Assembly (NCBI RefSeq): GCF_041902845.1
Contig: NZ_CP159486.1
Span: 372,001-436,000, forward strand
Origin: Limibacterium fermenti
Lineage (GTDB): Bacteria > Bacteroidota > Bacteroidia > Bacteroidales > Dysgonomonadaceae
DNA: 64,000 nucleotides
Reading direction: 5' to 3'
Under the pieces are notes generated by a model. The model made no database searches. It was not told where the DNA came from and saw only the letters and a list, made by a program, of their open reading frames with translations. Positions 41,072 through 51,433 of the stretch are shown here, piece after piece. Both the position numbers and the translations under genes were made by a program. Every line of letters starts with the position of its first letter. The stretch's first letter is position 1.

Positions 41072-42214
41072 ATGAATATATTAATCACCGGTGCAAAAGG
41101 ATTTATTGGAAAGAACCTCATCGCTGAACTAAAAAATATAAAAGAAGGAAAAGCCAAGACGTATGATTTGTCTTCCGAGTTGGAAATCTTTCCGTACGAC
41201 ATCGATACCGATCCTGCTTTATTGGATACCTATGCTCAAAAAGCCGACTTTGTCTTTCACTTGGCGGGAGTGAACCGTCCGAAGGAACAATTGGAATTTA
41301 TGGAGGGAAACTTCGGCTTTACTTCGACATTATTAGACAAGTTGCAACACTACGGGAATACGTGTCCGATCATGATTTCTTCTTCTATCCAAGCCGCGTT
41401 GGATAATCCGTATGGGGTCTCCAAAAAAGCCGGAGAAGAGTTGCTGTTCGATTATTCCCGCAAAACCGGGGCGAAAGTGTATGTTTATCGTTTTCCGAAT
41501 GTGTTCGGAAAATGGTGCCGACCGAATTACAATAGCGCCGTCGCTACTTTTTGCAATAATATTGCGCACGATTTGTCTATTCAGGTGAATGACCCGAAGG
41601 TGATCATGACGTTGGTATACATCGATGATGTGGTAAAGGAGTTGATTGCTGCTTTGGAAGGCAATGCGCATACCGAAGGTGCGTATGGCAAAGTGGAAAC
41701 GGAACATGCGATTACCTTGGGCGAAATAGTTGAACGGATTTATTCGTTCAGGGATAGCCGTAAAAATTTGTTGGTGCCGGATTTCTCCGATGCGTTTACG
41801 AAAAAATTGTATTCGACTTATCTAAGTTATCTTCCCGAAGATGGCTTCTCTTATCCGCTCACGATGCATACCGATGAACGGGGATCGTTCACGGAGTTTT
41901 TGAAATCGCCCGACAGGGGACAGGTATCGATAAACATATCCAAGCCGGGCATCACAAAAGGAAATCATTGGCATCACACGAAGAATGAAAAGTTTTTGGT
42001 GGTAAGCGGCAAGGGAGTAATCCGTTTCCGCAAGCCGGACGAGGGCAATATAATTGAGTACTTTGTTTCGGGAGACAAACTGGAAGTCGTGGATATCCCC
42101 GTAGGTTATACGCACAATATTGAAAACTTGGGCGAAACCGATATGGTTACGGTGATGTGGGTAAACGAGATATTTGATCCTGAAAAGCCGGATACATTCT
42201 TCCTAGAAGTATAA
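41072..42214 (+). CDS. fnlB: UDP-sugar 4-reductase/epimerase with cupin tail (FnlB/CapF type)
   Basis: A 380-aa two-domain enzyme. The N-terminal SDR has GAKGFIGKNL and NPYGVSKKAGEELL (YxxxK); the C-terminal cupin (about 250-380) has KGNHWHHTKNEKFLVVSG, with the metal-binding His cluster. CapF-type proteins epimerise at C3 with the cupin and reduce at C4 with the SDR, giving the UDP-L-6-deoxytalose intermediate. Twelve bp after fnlA. Confidence 0.9.
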   Translation: MNILITGAKGFIGKNLIAELKNIKEGKAKTYDLSSELEIFPYDIDTDPALLDTYAQKADFVFHLAGVNRPKEQLEFMEGNFGFTSTLLDKLQHYGNTCPIMISSSIQAALDNPYGVSKKAGEELLFDYSRKTGAKVYVYRFPNVFGKWCRPNYNSAVATFCNNIAHDLSIQVNDPKVIMTLVYIDDVVKELIAALEGNAHTEGAYGKVETEHAITLGEIVERIYSFRDSRKNLLVPDFSDAFTKKLYSTYLSYLPEDGFSYPLTMHTDERGSFTEFLKSPDRGQVSINISKPGITKGNHWHHTKNEKFLVVSGKGVIRFRKPDEGNIIEYFVSGDKLEVVDIPVGYTHNIENLGETDMVTVMWVNEIFDPEKPDTFFLEV

Positions 42215-42253
42215 AATCAAAAGAAGCGAGTACTATAGATAAATTCACAAGCG

Positions 42254-43081
42254 ATGTCACAAAAAGGGAAAGAGCTAATCAAAGCGAAAGGGTTTAATAT
42301 TGAGGTTATCACAAACGATTTTGTGAATGACTATATTTCTCTTACAGATATTGCAAGATATAAAAGTGATTAACCCAATGATGTGATTAAAAACTGGATG
42401 AGGAGTAAAGATACCATTGAGTTTTTAGGGCTATGGGAGTATTTGAATAACCCGAACTTTAAACCCGTCGAATTCGACGGGTTTAAGAAACAAGCAGGTT
42501 ACAATTCTTTTACGCTGTCTCCTAAAAAATGGATCGAAAGTACTCAAGCTGTTGGTGTTATCTCTAAAGCCGGAAGAAATGGAGGAACTTTCGCTCACAA
42601 AGATATCGCGTTTGAATTTGCGTCATGGGTGTCAGCCGAATTCAAACTCTATATAATAAAGGATTATCAACGTTTAAAGCAAGATGAATCAAACAGGCTT
42701 TCTTTAGAGTGGAATGTGAAAAGGCAAATATCAAAATTGAATTATAAGATACATACAGACGCAATTAAAACTTATTTGATTACCAAAAAACTTTCAAAAT
42801 TTCATCAAAGTTTGACGTATGCTTCTGAGGCAGATGTGCTCAATGTCGCATTATTCGGAATGACTGCAAAAGAGTGGCGTGAAAAGAATCCGACTTTAGA
42901 AGGGAACATAAGAGATTATGCTACGGTAAGTCAGTTATTAGTCCTGGCGAATATGGAAAGTTACAATGCAATACTTATTAAACAAGGTGTATCTCAACCA
43001 GAAAGATTGATTGTTTTAAATCAAATGGCTCTTGAACAAGGAAAGGTTTTAGAAGATAATGACCATCTCCGTTTAACATGA
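42254..43081 (+). pseudogene. KilA-N domain gene broken by one stop codon
   Basis: Frame from ATG 42254 reads MSQKGKELIKAKGFNIEVI, then the KilA-N core, but is cut at codon 40 by TAA (42371-42373) in the phrase YKSD-stop-PNDVIKNWMRS. The remaining 236 codons stay open and carry NSFTLSPKKWIE, GRNGGTFAHKDIAFEFASW (KilA-N signature) and a C-terminal domain with MTAKEWREKNP and NIRDYAT, as in virulence-associated RhuM/KilA-N proteins. A single G-to-T change of GAA would create the stop. It interrupts the fnl operon between fnlB and fnlC. Confidence 0.85.
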
Positions 43082-43127
43082 TACGTTTTAATACAATTAC
43101 GACTCAAAAACTTCAAATTAATAAGCA

Positions 43128-44282
43128 ATGACGAATAACGAAATACAAATAGATAAATTGAAAGTCCTGACGGTTGTCGGTACCCGGCCGGAGATCATCC
43201 GCCTGGCATGCGTTCTACAAAAGTTGGATGCAAGCGAGGCAATAGAGCACGTGCTGGTGCATACCGGACAGAATTATGATTACGAGCTGAACGAGGTGTT
43301 TTTTGAAGACCTCGGCCTGCGCAAACCCGACTATTTCTTGAATGCCGCGGGTAAGAATGCAACGGAGACAGCGGGGCAAATCCTTATCAATATCGATCCG
43401 GTATTGGAAGAGGTTAAACCGGATGCGTTCTTAGTCCTGGGCGACACGAACTCGTGCCTTTGTGCCATCGCTGCCAAGAAACGGCATATCCCGATCTTCC
43501 ACATGGAAGCCGGCAACCGTTGTTTCGACCAACGCGTGCCGGAAGAGAGCAACCGCAAGATTGTGGATCATACGGCGGATATCAATCTGACATATAGCGA
43601 TATTGCACGAGAGTATTTATTGTCGGAAGGATTGCGCCCCGACCGGGTGATCAAAACGGGTAGTCCGATGTATGAGGTGCTGACGCAGTACTTACCGAAA
43701 ATTGAAAAATCGGCGATTCTTGACGTGTTGAAACTGGAGAAAGGCAAATACTTTGTGGTCTCGGCGCATCGGGAAGAGAATATCGCTTCCGAGAAAAATT
43801 TCTTCAATTTAGTAAACATATTAAATACCGTAGCGGAGAAGTACGGATATCCCGTGATTGTTTCAACGCATCCTCGTACTCGTAAAATGATTGAGAAAAA
43901 AGGCGTAACTTTCCACGAAAACGTGCAGCTGATGAACCCGATGGGCTTAAGCGATTACAATAAATTGCAGATAAACGCCTTTGCCGTCTTGTCGGATAGT
44001 GGCACGATTTCGGAGGAATCATCCATTCTGAATTTCCGCGCCTTGAACATCCGCGAAGCGCATGAGCGTCCCGAAGCGATGGAGGAAGCATCGGTAATGA
44101 TGGTCGGTCTGAATCCCGAACGGGTAATGCAAGGTTTAACGCAATTACAGTATCAGCAAACAGGTAAGGAACGAAATTTTCGCCCCGTAGCGGATTACAG
44201 CATGCCGAATGTGAGTGACAAGGTTGTGCGCATCATCATCTCTTATACGGATTACATTAAACGGGTTGTGTGGAGTGAGTAA
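43128..44282 (+). CDS. fnlC: UDP-N-acetyl-L-fucosamine synthase (WecB-like 2-epimerase)
   Basis: A 384-aa GT-B-fold epimerase, last step of UDP-L-FucNAc synthesis. The signature opens VLTVVGTRPEIIRL, with HTGQNYDYELNEVF, VLGDTNSCLCAIAAKK, HMEAGNRCFDQRVPEE (the GNR variant that distinguishes FnlC/WbjD from WecB) and LSDSGTISEESS. Separated from fnlB by the broken KilA-N gene. Confidence 0.92.
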   Translation: MTNNEIQIDKLKVLTVVGTRPEIIRLACVLQKLDASEAIEHVLVHTGQNYDYELNEVFFEDLGLRKPDYFLNAAGKNATETAGQILINIDPVLEEVKPDAFLVLGDTNSCLCAIAAKKRHIPIFHMEAGNRCFDQRVPEESNRKIVDHTADINLTYSDIAREYLLSEGLRPDRVIKTGSPMYEVLTQYLPKIEKSAILDVLKLEKGKYFVVSAHREENIASEKNFFNLVNILNTVAEKYGYPVIVSTHPRTRKMIEKKGVTFHENVQLMNPMGLSDYNKLQINAFAVLSDSGTISEESSILNFRALNIREAHERPEAMEEASVMMVGLNPERVMQGLTQLQYQQTGKERNFRPVADYSMPNVSDKVVRIIISYTDYIKRVVWSE

Positions 44283-44283
44283 A

Positions 44284-45498
44284 ATGAATATTTTGTTTCT
44301 GACATTGGTCCGAATAACCGATATAGAAGAACGGGGTATTTACACGGATCTAATGCGAACATTTAGAGATAATGGGCATGAAGTGTTTATCGTTTGTCCT
44401 ATGGAAAGGCGATATAAAGAAAAAACAACGTATACCACCCATCAAGGAAACGTGCATATTCTAAACGTAAAGACATTGAATGTCCAGAAAACGAACTTAC
44501 TTGAGAAGGGTCTTGCCACTCTTTCGATAGAGCAACAGTATTACAGGGCCATCAAACGTCATATTAAGCATGTGACGTTTGATTTGGTTTTATATTCTAC
44601 CCCGCCTATTACCTTTACAAAAATCGTAAAGAAGATAAAGCAGAGAGACGGGGCAACATCCTATTTGCTCTTGAAAGATATCTTTCCGCAAAATGCAGTG
44701 GATATAGGATTGATGAAAAAAGACGGTCCGATTTATCGTTTCTTCCGGAAAAAGGAACAAAGGCTCTATGCAATTTCGGATTATATCGGCTGCATGTCGC
44801 CGGCGAATGTGGAATTTTTGCTAAAACACAATCCGTTGCTTCCGCCAAACAAAGTAGAAGTGAATCCTAATTCGATACAACCGGTAAAGCTTGAATTTTC
44901 GGAGGACGAAAAACAACGGACGCGAAATAAATATGGCATTCCCTTAGACAAAAACACCTTTATTTACGGAGGAAATTTGGGCAAGCCGCAGGGATTAGCG
45001 TTCTTATTATCCGTGATGGCTTCCAATTCAAATAAAGAGGACCGTTTTTTTGTCGTTGTGGGAACCGGTACGGAGTATCCCATGATAGAAGCATGGTTTA
45101 AACGGTATGCACCCAAGAACGCCATGCTTTTACCCGGTCTGCCAAAGAAAGAATATGACCAATTAGTCCAGTCTTGTGATGTTGGATTGATCTTTTTAGA
45201 CCCTCGTTTTACGATTCCTAATTATCCTTCGCGCTTATTGTCTTATTTGGAATACAAAATGCCGGTTTTGATGGCTACCGATAAAAATACCGACATTGGG
45301 CGGATCGCCGAAGAAAATGGTTACGGCCTTTGGTCGCTCAACGGAGATTTGCCGGGTTTTAATGCGACGTTGGATAAATTATGCCAAGATACTCATCTTG
45401 TTCAGGAAATGGGTGAAAGGGGGTATCGGTTTTTATGGAATAATTATACCGTGGATGCTTCATACAATATGGTAATGAAATATTTAAAAAGGAATTAA
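44284..45498 (+). CDS. Glycosyltransferase, WbuB-like (L-FucNAc transferase)
   Basis: A 404-aa GT-B enzyme. MNILFLTLVRITDIEERGIY begins a GT4-like N-terminal domain; the C-terminal domain has YGGNLGKPQG, the LLPGLPKKEYDQL stretch and the acidic loop typical of retaining GT4. In other bacteria the gene next to fnlABC transfers L-FucNAc, as WbuB does in E. coli O26. Start set at 44284, one base after the fnlC stop; the longer frame lies inside fnlC. Confidence 0.88.
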   Translation: MNILFLTLVRITDIEERGIYTDLMRTFRDNGHEVFIVCPMERRYKEKTTYTTHQGNVHILNVKTLNVQKTNLLEKGLATLSIEQQYYRAIKRHIKHVTFDLVLYSTPPITFTKIVKKIKQRDGATSYLLLKDIFPQNAVDIGLMKKDGPIYRFFRKKEQRLYAISDYIGCMSPANVEFLLKHNPLLPPNKVEVNPNSIQPVKLEFSEDEKQRTRNKYGIPLDKNTFIYGGNLGKPQGLAFLLSVMASNSNKEDRFFVVVGTGTEYPMIEAWFKRYAPKNAMLLPGLPKKEYDQLVQSCDVGLIFLDPRFTIPNYPSRLLSYLEYKMPVLMATDKNTDIGRIAEENGYGLWSLNGDLPGFNATLDKLCQDTHLVQEMGERGYRFLWNNYTVDASYNMVMKYLKRN

Positions 45499-45534
45499 TT
45501 AACCACTACCAATACATTTTTTAATAGATTTCTC

Positions 45535-46284
45535 ATGTATAATAAATTAGCAAATGCCACCCTAAAAATAGTTTGTGGAAATAGTTCCGGATCAGGATTC
45601 CATTTTTGTGACAAACAAATTATTGTAACAAATTTTCATGTGATAAAGGAAGCTCTTTATGATAATTCTATAATTCTTCGTGCGTATACTGAAAATCATG
45701 AAGAATATAAATTAAAATTATTGTATTACTCGGATGAAATGAATTATGACTTTGCAATATTACATTCCATTGATAGTGTTTCAGAAGAAAGATGTGTGCT
45801 GAGGCCTAAATTGCAAGATCGAGTTCCAAGAGGTACGGATATTATTTTTTCCGGATATCCTCATGGAATAGACCATTTATTAGTACATAATGCTATTGTC
45901 TCAGGTTATCCAAATGAAAAAGCCTTTTATATTGATGGATCCGTAAATGGAGGTAATTCTGGTGGTCCAATTATTGACATATCGGATTTCTCAGTTATCG
46001 GGATTGTTACACAGAGACGTTTTCTTGGTTCTTCAGAGTTAAATTCTATTTCCGCTGAATCAAATAAACTGATAGAACACTGCAAGAGCATAGCAGGACG
46101 TGGAAGTGTTAGTATTATGGGTATAGATTTTAACTCACTAACTAATATGATCGGAAGATCTTTTGCAGTTTCTAATGCAATAATAGAGGCAAATGCCAAT
46201 TCGGGTATCGGTATAGGGTTTAATATAAAATATGTTGCTGAAAAATATAAAGATATATATCGAATTCTGGGATCTAGCGCCTGA
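45535..46284 (+). CDS. Trypsin-like serine peptidase, defence-type
   Basis: A 249-aa cytoplasmic S1-fold peptidase. The triad is complete: H35 in VTNFHVI, D73 in YDFAIL and S143 in GGNSGGPI. No signal peptide, so it acts inside the cell, like peptidases found in bacterial defence operons. AT-rich, located just after wbuB. The 270 bp that follow hold no intact gene, but a short frame reading KKIQKGEIYYEILPEGG looks like a remnant of a lost neighbour. Confidence 0.82.
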   Translation: MYNKLANATLKIVCGNSSGSGFHFCDKQIIVTNFHVIKEALYDNSIILRAYTENHEEYKLKLLYYSDEMNYDFAILHSIDSVSEERCVLRPKLQDRVPRGTDIIFSGYPHGIDHLLVHNAIVSGYPNEKAFYIDGSVNGGNSGGPIIDISDFSVIGIVTQRRFLGSSELNSISAESNKLIEHCKSIAGRGSVSIMGIDFNSLTNMIGRSFAVSNAIIEANANSGIGIGFNIKYVAEKYKDIYRILGSSA

Positions 46285-46554
46285 TTATATTGGAGAAGGA
46301 AGTTAAATGATGCACTATCATGAAACATAAGATTATTTGACTAATTACAAAAAAAGGATTGGAAACTAAGAGACTCATCGTTTAACGGAAGGAAAAAAAT
46401 TCAAAAAGGGGAAATTTATTATGAAATACTTCCAGAAGGAGGCGATATTTCCAATCAAAGTCAAAGAAGGCGCTACGAATAATCCGATGTGTGTGAAGCA
46501 TTACTGAATATCTTCAACTGAGTGTTCTATTCCTAAAATTATCAATTAATTAAT

Positions 46555-48687
46555 ATGAAAATACTTAAAGACAGTCCCATTAAATCGTCACAAGCGGATT
46601 TATTTGGTCGCGGCCGTATTGTAGAAAGTATTGTGGAGACTGTAAAAAATCGAAGCAGAGAAGGTGGTGAGTGTTATACCATTGGTATTTATGGTAAATG
46701 GGGTGAGGGCAAAACTTCTTTACTGAATATGATTTGCGAAAAAATAGTCGGAGAAAATGACATCAAAATCATTCATTTTAATCCATGGTTGTTTAAAGAT
46801 CAGGAATCTTTATTATTGGATTTCTTTAAAGCCTTGCAAAAAGGACAGATAAGTAGGGCATTCGTGAACAAAATAAAGCAATATGGCCCTTTGGTTTCCC
46901 TGGGGTTGTCAGGTTTGATGAATATTGCCATCCCCGGGGCGGGGGTTGGAACGACTTTGCATAACTCTTTTAAAGAGGTTACAAATGCGATATCGAATAT
47001 CAATGTGGATATACGAGAATTAAAAAATGATTTGAATGAAAAAATAAAGCTCTCTAAAAAACATCTTCTGATTATGATTGATGATGTCGATCGGTTAGAC
47101 AATGAAGAACTTCATGCGGTTTTTAAGCTGATCCGCCAAAATGCGGATTTTGTGAACACGACGTATATTATTGCGATGGATGTGGATATGGTAGCAAAAT
47201 CGATTGGTCAGCGATTCGAGGATCGAAACGAACAATCGGGAAAGCACTTTTTGGAAAAGATCGTGCAAGTTCCTATTTATCTCCCTAAAATACAAAGCGC
47301 TCACCTGAATAAGTTTTTAGAATCTTGTTTATTCACACAGTTCCAGAAACTTTTTTCCTTGGGAACCATTAAAAGTACACCATCTTTGGAAGATTTAAAA
47401 GAGTTATTGTATCGCTATGTATTTCCGTTGTTTACAACCGTAAGAGAAGCGATTTTATATAGCAATTCCATTGCCTTTATCTTGCCCATGGTTTATCAAG
47501 AAGTGAACTTGGGCGATTTATGTTTATTGGAGGTTTTAAAATTATTTCATCCGAGCGCTTATAATACGATCAAGGCAAGTAGACATATACTAACAGGTAG
47601 CATGGAACTATCTGTGAGAGATATATTGGATTCTGAAGAAAAACGAAAAGAGAAAAATAATAACTTTATCGATGATTTGATGAAAAATGCCGACCCAAAC
47701 AAGAAGCCTTATATTGATGCCTTGTTACAAGAACTTTTATACCCATTTATCTATTCCGGCACTAGCAATCGGGTGGAAATTAATAATAAAAAAAGAATCT
47801 GTTCTTCGGAGTATTTTAATAAGTATTTTTTATATGCGACGCCTGATGATATGATCTCAGATCAAGAGGCCGAATGTTTTATTAAAAAGTTGCCCACTAT
47901 TGATGAGAGTGATATCCTCAAACAGTTTGAATTTTATTATAAACAATATGGATTCGACAATATACAGCGTGTTATTTACGATCAAATACTTTATCCGAAA
48001 TACTCAAAAAACATCGATAATGCATGTATCGAAAAAATATGTATTGCTCTCGCTCGTTTATCTGTGAATAAATCTCGTACACAATATACTATGTATAATA
48101 GTAAGTTTCATATAGAGATGACAATATGCGAGATTATTGAAAGGTACGTCAATAATTTAAGTAATGAACAATATATGCCACAAATTATACCGGATTATTC
48201 AAAACAATTGGAAATTATTGAAAAGATTTTATCGGAAGGAACCTTGATACCTTTTCATTTATTTTTTGCAACTCATTTCTGCAATAGCTGTGGCAGTTAT
48301 TACTCTACTCTACCCGAAATAGACGAAATTATATATCGGTTTATTAAGAGATATATCGAACAAAACGGCTTAGGATCATTATTCAGGTTGGGGCAGACGC
48401 CGACGACAGTATTATTTGGCATTTGGAAAAAAGTAAATCCTATAGAATATGCAAAAATAATAGACGACTATCTGTCAAATGGAGATGTTGATATGACTTT
48501 ATTGATTCGTTCAATGATTTATAACTCACACAAAGAGTATTATGACAAATTTTGTGAACTTTTCAATTCGGGAATCGTGTATAACAAAGTAAAAGATATT
48601 CCTGTCAATAATATTCCCGATTATCATGCAAACGTTGGTTTTTTTATTCGCACTTATAAAAGCAGCCTGGCAGATGAACAAAAATAG
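46555..48687 (+). CDS. KAP family P-loop NTPase
   Basis: A 710-aa STAND-like NTPase. Walker A GKWGEGKTS lies at 47-55, a hydrophobic insert (about 112-135, LVSLGLSGLMNIAIPGAGVG) follows as in KAP proteins, and Walker B is LLIMIDDVDRLD, with sensor-like TTYIIAMDVD. The C-terminal 350 residues are helical without recognised domains. KAP NTPases often occur in antiphage loci, and the preceding serine peptidase could be its partner; both ideas are inference. Confidence 0.88.
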   Translation: MKILKDSPIKSSQADLFGRGRIVESIVETVKNRSREGGECYTIGIYGKWGEGKTSLLNMICEKIVGENDIKIIHFNPWLFKDQESLLLDFFKALQKGQISRAFVNKIKQYGPLVSLGLSGLMNIAIPGAGVGTTLHNSFKEVTNAISNINVDIRELKNDLNEKIKLSKKHLLIMIDDVDRLDNEELHAVFKLIRQNADFVNTTYIIAMDVDMVAKSIGQRFEDRNEQSGKHFLEKIVQVPIYLPKIQSAHLNKFLESCLFTQFQKLFSLGTIKSTPSLEDLKELLYRYVFPLFTTVREAILYSNSIAFILPMVYQEVNLGDLCLLEVLKLFHPSAYNTIKASRHILTGSMELSVRDILDSEEKRKEKNNNFIDDLMKNADPNKKPYIDALLQELLYPFIYSGTSNRVEINNKKRICSSEYFNKYFLYATPDDMISDQEAECFIKKLPTIDESDILKQFEFYYKQYGFDNIQRVIYDQILYPKYSKNIDNACIEKICIALARLSVNKSRTQYTMYNSKFHIEMTICEIIERYVNNLSNEQYMPQIIPDYSKQLEIIEKILSEGTLIPFHLFFATHFCNSCGSYYSTLPEIDEIIYRFIKRYIEQNGLGSLFRLGQTPTTVLFGIWKKVNPIEYAKIIDDYLSNGDVDMTLLIRSMIYNSHKEYYDKFCELFNSGIVYNKVKDIPVNNIPDYHANVGFFIRTYKSSLADEQK

Positions 48688-48830
48688 GCTATTAGAGGAA
48701 AGAAATAGCATCTAAATAATGGAATTGTTTTTTTAATTCCGGATACATTAGTAACTTGCAGGTCAAATAAAAAAGATGCTAGGATATTGAAATTTTTTAT
48801 TTTTCAAGGCACCGGATAATATAATAAAGG

Positions 48831-49514
48831 ATGAAAACAATTACAGTTAATGAAATCATAGAATTTAAAAGGAAGTCTGAAAGAAGTAAACAAACATTCG
48901 CATTGAAGGTGAAATTAGGTACTGATGAAAGCAAGCTGCCTATCAAGGGTTATTACTGGAGTAGCTCTACTAGTGCAATAAATAAAAGTTTTAAATCAAA
49001 TAATCTTCTTCCTGTAAAAGATAAGAAAGAACAACTTCGTAGATTATATCAGACTGAAGATAATTTGCGAAAAAAGAATACCTACGAGAAAAACATAAAA
49101 GTCTTAGATACATTTGAAGATTTAGATCATGAAAAATGGCGACCAACACCAAATTTAATCTTTAAAAAGATGAGTAATAAAAATCTTTTAGTTTTGAATA
49201 TTAAAGAATTAGACGTAAAAGTGGCTCCTAGTCATATTTATACGTATGATTTTGATGAAAAAGAGTATATAGGTGCTATTTGGTTTATCGCAAAAAAAAC
49301 TGGATTTAAAAAGATAGAATTGGGCATGTTTGCCGATACCTTGTACAATTATTTGAATAAGTATTATTCAAGAGAATATCTCATAAATCCTCAATATTGC
49401 ATAGCGGTTGACCTTGTTAATGGGGCCGATGTAAATTACCAAGAATTAAAAGATGGCGAAATTCCTCGCTCTCTCAATTCTACCTTAGCTGAATTAATGA
49501 AAATGGTTCATTAG
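48831..49514 (+). CDS. Hypothetical protein
   Basis: A 227-aa basic, AT-rich protein that I cannot assign. The N-terminal 40 residues look like a small beta domain (TFALKVKLGTDESKLPIKGYYW), then a Lys-rich helix and a C-terminal alpha/beta region (IYTYDFDEKEYIGAIWFIAKKTGFKKIELGMF). No membrane segment or catalytic motif. It may be a part of the KAP module or independent cargo. Confidence 0.6.
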   Translation: MKTITVNEIIEFKRKSERSKQTFALKVKLGTDESKLPIKGYYWSSSTSAINKSFKSNNLLPVKDKKEQLRRLYQTEDNLRKKNTYEKNIKVLDTFEDLDHEKWRPTPNLIFKKMSNKNLLVLNIKELDVKVAPSHIYTYDFDEKEYIGAIWFIAKKTGFKKIELGMFADTLYNYLNKYYSREYLINPQYCIAVDLVNGADVNYQELKDGEIPRSLNSTLAELMKMVH

Positions 49515-49570
49515 CCATCTCTTTTATTTATAAAGAGAGCCGTGATTTAGCAAAAAAGAAATAAGATACG

Positions 49571-49981
49571 ATGTACAAAAAGTTATTCAAGAGGTTATTT
49601 GATTTTATCCTTGCACTTGTTGGATTTATCATTATCAGTCCGCTATTTATCATTTTATGGATTGGCTGACAATATCCAACACAGGGGCAGGGGCTTTCTT
49701 TTTGCAACCGCGCTCGGAAAAAAACGGGAAGATATTCAAGGTGATCAAATTCAAAACGATGACCGACAAGCGGGACGCGCAAGGTAATTTATTGCCCGAC
49801 GCGCAACGCTTGACGAAAGTAGGAAAGTTTGTCCGCTCCATGTCGCTCGATGAGATACCGCAATTGATTAACGTGATAAAAGGCGATATGGCATTGGTAG
49901 ACCCCCCGCCCGCTGTTAGTTCAATATTTACCGTTATATAATGATAGACAACGTCGACATTATGGGGTACGGCCGGGTATT
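49571..49981 (+). pseudogene. Truncated duplicate of the initiating sugar transferase
   Basis: Base-for-base alignable with the intact gene at 52179. The copy has a 1-bp deletion near 49665 that ends the frame at LFIILWIG, further changes that wreck the catalytic RPGS-like region (ALVDPPPAVSS instead of ALIGPRPLLVQ), and its similarity stops at about 49981 within the RPGI motif, where unrelated sequence begins. So it is a dead 5' copy left by duplication or recombination. Confidence 0.88.
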
Positions 49982-50002
49982 ATAATATACCAAGAGCGTA
50001 CG

Positions 50003-50356
50003 TTGAAACAAATTGGCGTAACAGATACATTCTTCAATGGAGTGTTTCCTATTCATGTTAGCAAGAAGTACGACGAGAGTAACCCATCAACTCGTGGATT
50101 GGGGCACCGGAATATCGCTTTTTGGGAAAATATCCGAAATAATTTGGAGTTTGTAGGCTTAAGACTGTGCCAAATGGTTCAACAACAAGGAACTCAAAGC
50201 CAATGGAATGTAGTGGCAGATGGCTTTTGGAATGAATCGATCCAGCGATTTAAATATTGTTCATCTAACTCAAAAGAGTCAAAATTGATATTTGGAAATA
50301 TTTATTTTAATGCAATGATGATGAAGTATAATTTGAATATATATGAAACGAATTAG
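50003..50356 (+). CDS. Unknown ORF, probably 5'-truncated at the junction
   Basis: 117 codons from a TTG, open further upstream across the recombination junction at 49981 (its frame continues from the RPGI remnant). Reads DTFFNGVFPIHVSKKYDES and a Trp/Asn-rich core; no family recognised. The lack of ATG and the junction suggest only the C-terminal part of a former gene. It overlaps the next gene by 14 bp. Confidence 0.45.
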   Translation: MKQIGVTDTFFNGVFPIHVSKKYDESNPSTRGLGHRNIAFWENIRNNLEFVGLRLCQMVQQQGTQSQWNVVADGFWNESIQRFKYCSSNSKESKLIFGNIYFNAMMMKYNLNIYETN

Positions 50357-51431
50357 TGTGCAACATATTGGTAATATTGTTAATTCTAACGCAATTATTA
50401 TTAATGGCAATGTATCTGTGGATGGCCAAGTGTATAAAGACATTCAGAATATGTTTGTCGAGATTCTTAGAAAGGACTTCGAAAGATTTTCTATAGATGC
50501 AATAAATAATACGAAGTCAGAACTTAATGAATTTCTTGGGGATTTGTTAAGAAAATTAGTAAATGAACAGCAGATGCAATTAATAGAAAAGTTCAATAAT
50601 CCTGCAATACAAGTTTTTTTACATGATACTCTTATCGGTTATATTTCTAATGAGGATAATATCATGAAGGAATATATTGTTGACATATTAATAGATAGGT
50701 TAAAAGTCAATAGTAATAGTACCGAAAAAGCGATCTTGAATGAGGCTATAAAACTCATTCCGAATCTGAATCTGTTTACTTCGAGTCTAATTGTTCTGAT
50801 GAATCTGCGACATCAAGTTGTTAATACTCCGTTTTCATTTATGCTTGATCTGTTTTTTAATCAACTTTCCCCGTTCATTGATAATTCTTGTAATATAAAT
50901 AATCTGGATATTGAATATATAATACAAAATAATTGTACTAAAACAATTTCAGGTATTTATCTTATTGATACTTACGAAAATCATTTACTGAAGCAATATG
51001 ATTTATATTTCAGGAAAAAAATCGGTCAAGAAGATTTCGATTCTTTTAGAACGATCCACCCTGAGATTATGCACAAAGTAAATGATGACGGTACCTGTAT
51101 GTTTATTTTTGATAAGAAAAATTGGATGTTTTCTGATGTTAATACTACATTATTTTACAAAAGGTTAAAAGCAAGGAAACAGGAATATCTTATTCCTTTA
51201 GTGGAAGAACTAAAGAAATTTATGCCCCTATTAACAGAGAAAGAGGTTAGAGAGTATCTTTGCAGCATTAATCAAAACTGGTTGTATGCATGTGAATTCC
51301 TGAACTCTCCTGCATTAAAAACGGTGGACTTAAATATTCTAGGGGGGTATACCGCGAATAAAATAATTAGCAAATATACAAATATGACTTCACTACCCAT
51401 TTCGAGTTTGTCTAATCCTATCTCATTATAA
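50343..51431 (+). CDS. Unknown protein, LPO_1073/Vpar_1526-like
   Basis: A 362-aa protein. Its first 30 residues contain IGNIVNSNAIIINGNVSVDGQ, an Asn-rich beta-solenoid-like motif, then a long helical region (about 30-150) and a C-terminal domain with IYLIDTYENHLLKQYDLYF. The organisation reminds me of the LPO_1073/Vpar_1526 family, of unknown function; that call is from memory and weak. Two bp downstream is a small membrane protein that repeats the N-terminal motif. AT-rich cargo. Confidence 0.55.
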   Translation: MKRISVQHIGNIVNSNAIIINGNVSVDGQVYKDIQNMFVEILRKDFERFSIDAINNTKSELNEFLGDLLRKLVNEQQMQLIEKFNNPAIQVFLHDTLIGYISNEDNIMKEYIVDILIDRLKVNSNSTEKAILNEAIKLIPNLNLFTSSLIVLMNLRHQVVNTPFSFMLDLFFNQLSPFIDNSCNINNLDIEYIIQNNCTKTISGIYLIDTYENHLLKQYDLYFRKKIGQEDFDSFRTIHPEIMHKVNDDGTCMFIFDKKNWMFSDVNTTLFYKRLKARKQEYLIPLVEELKKFMPLLTEKEVREYLCSINQNWLYACEFLNSPALKTVDLNILGGYTANKIISKYTNMTSLPISSLSNPISL

Positions 51432-51433
51432 AT

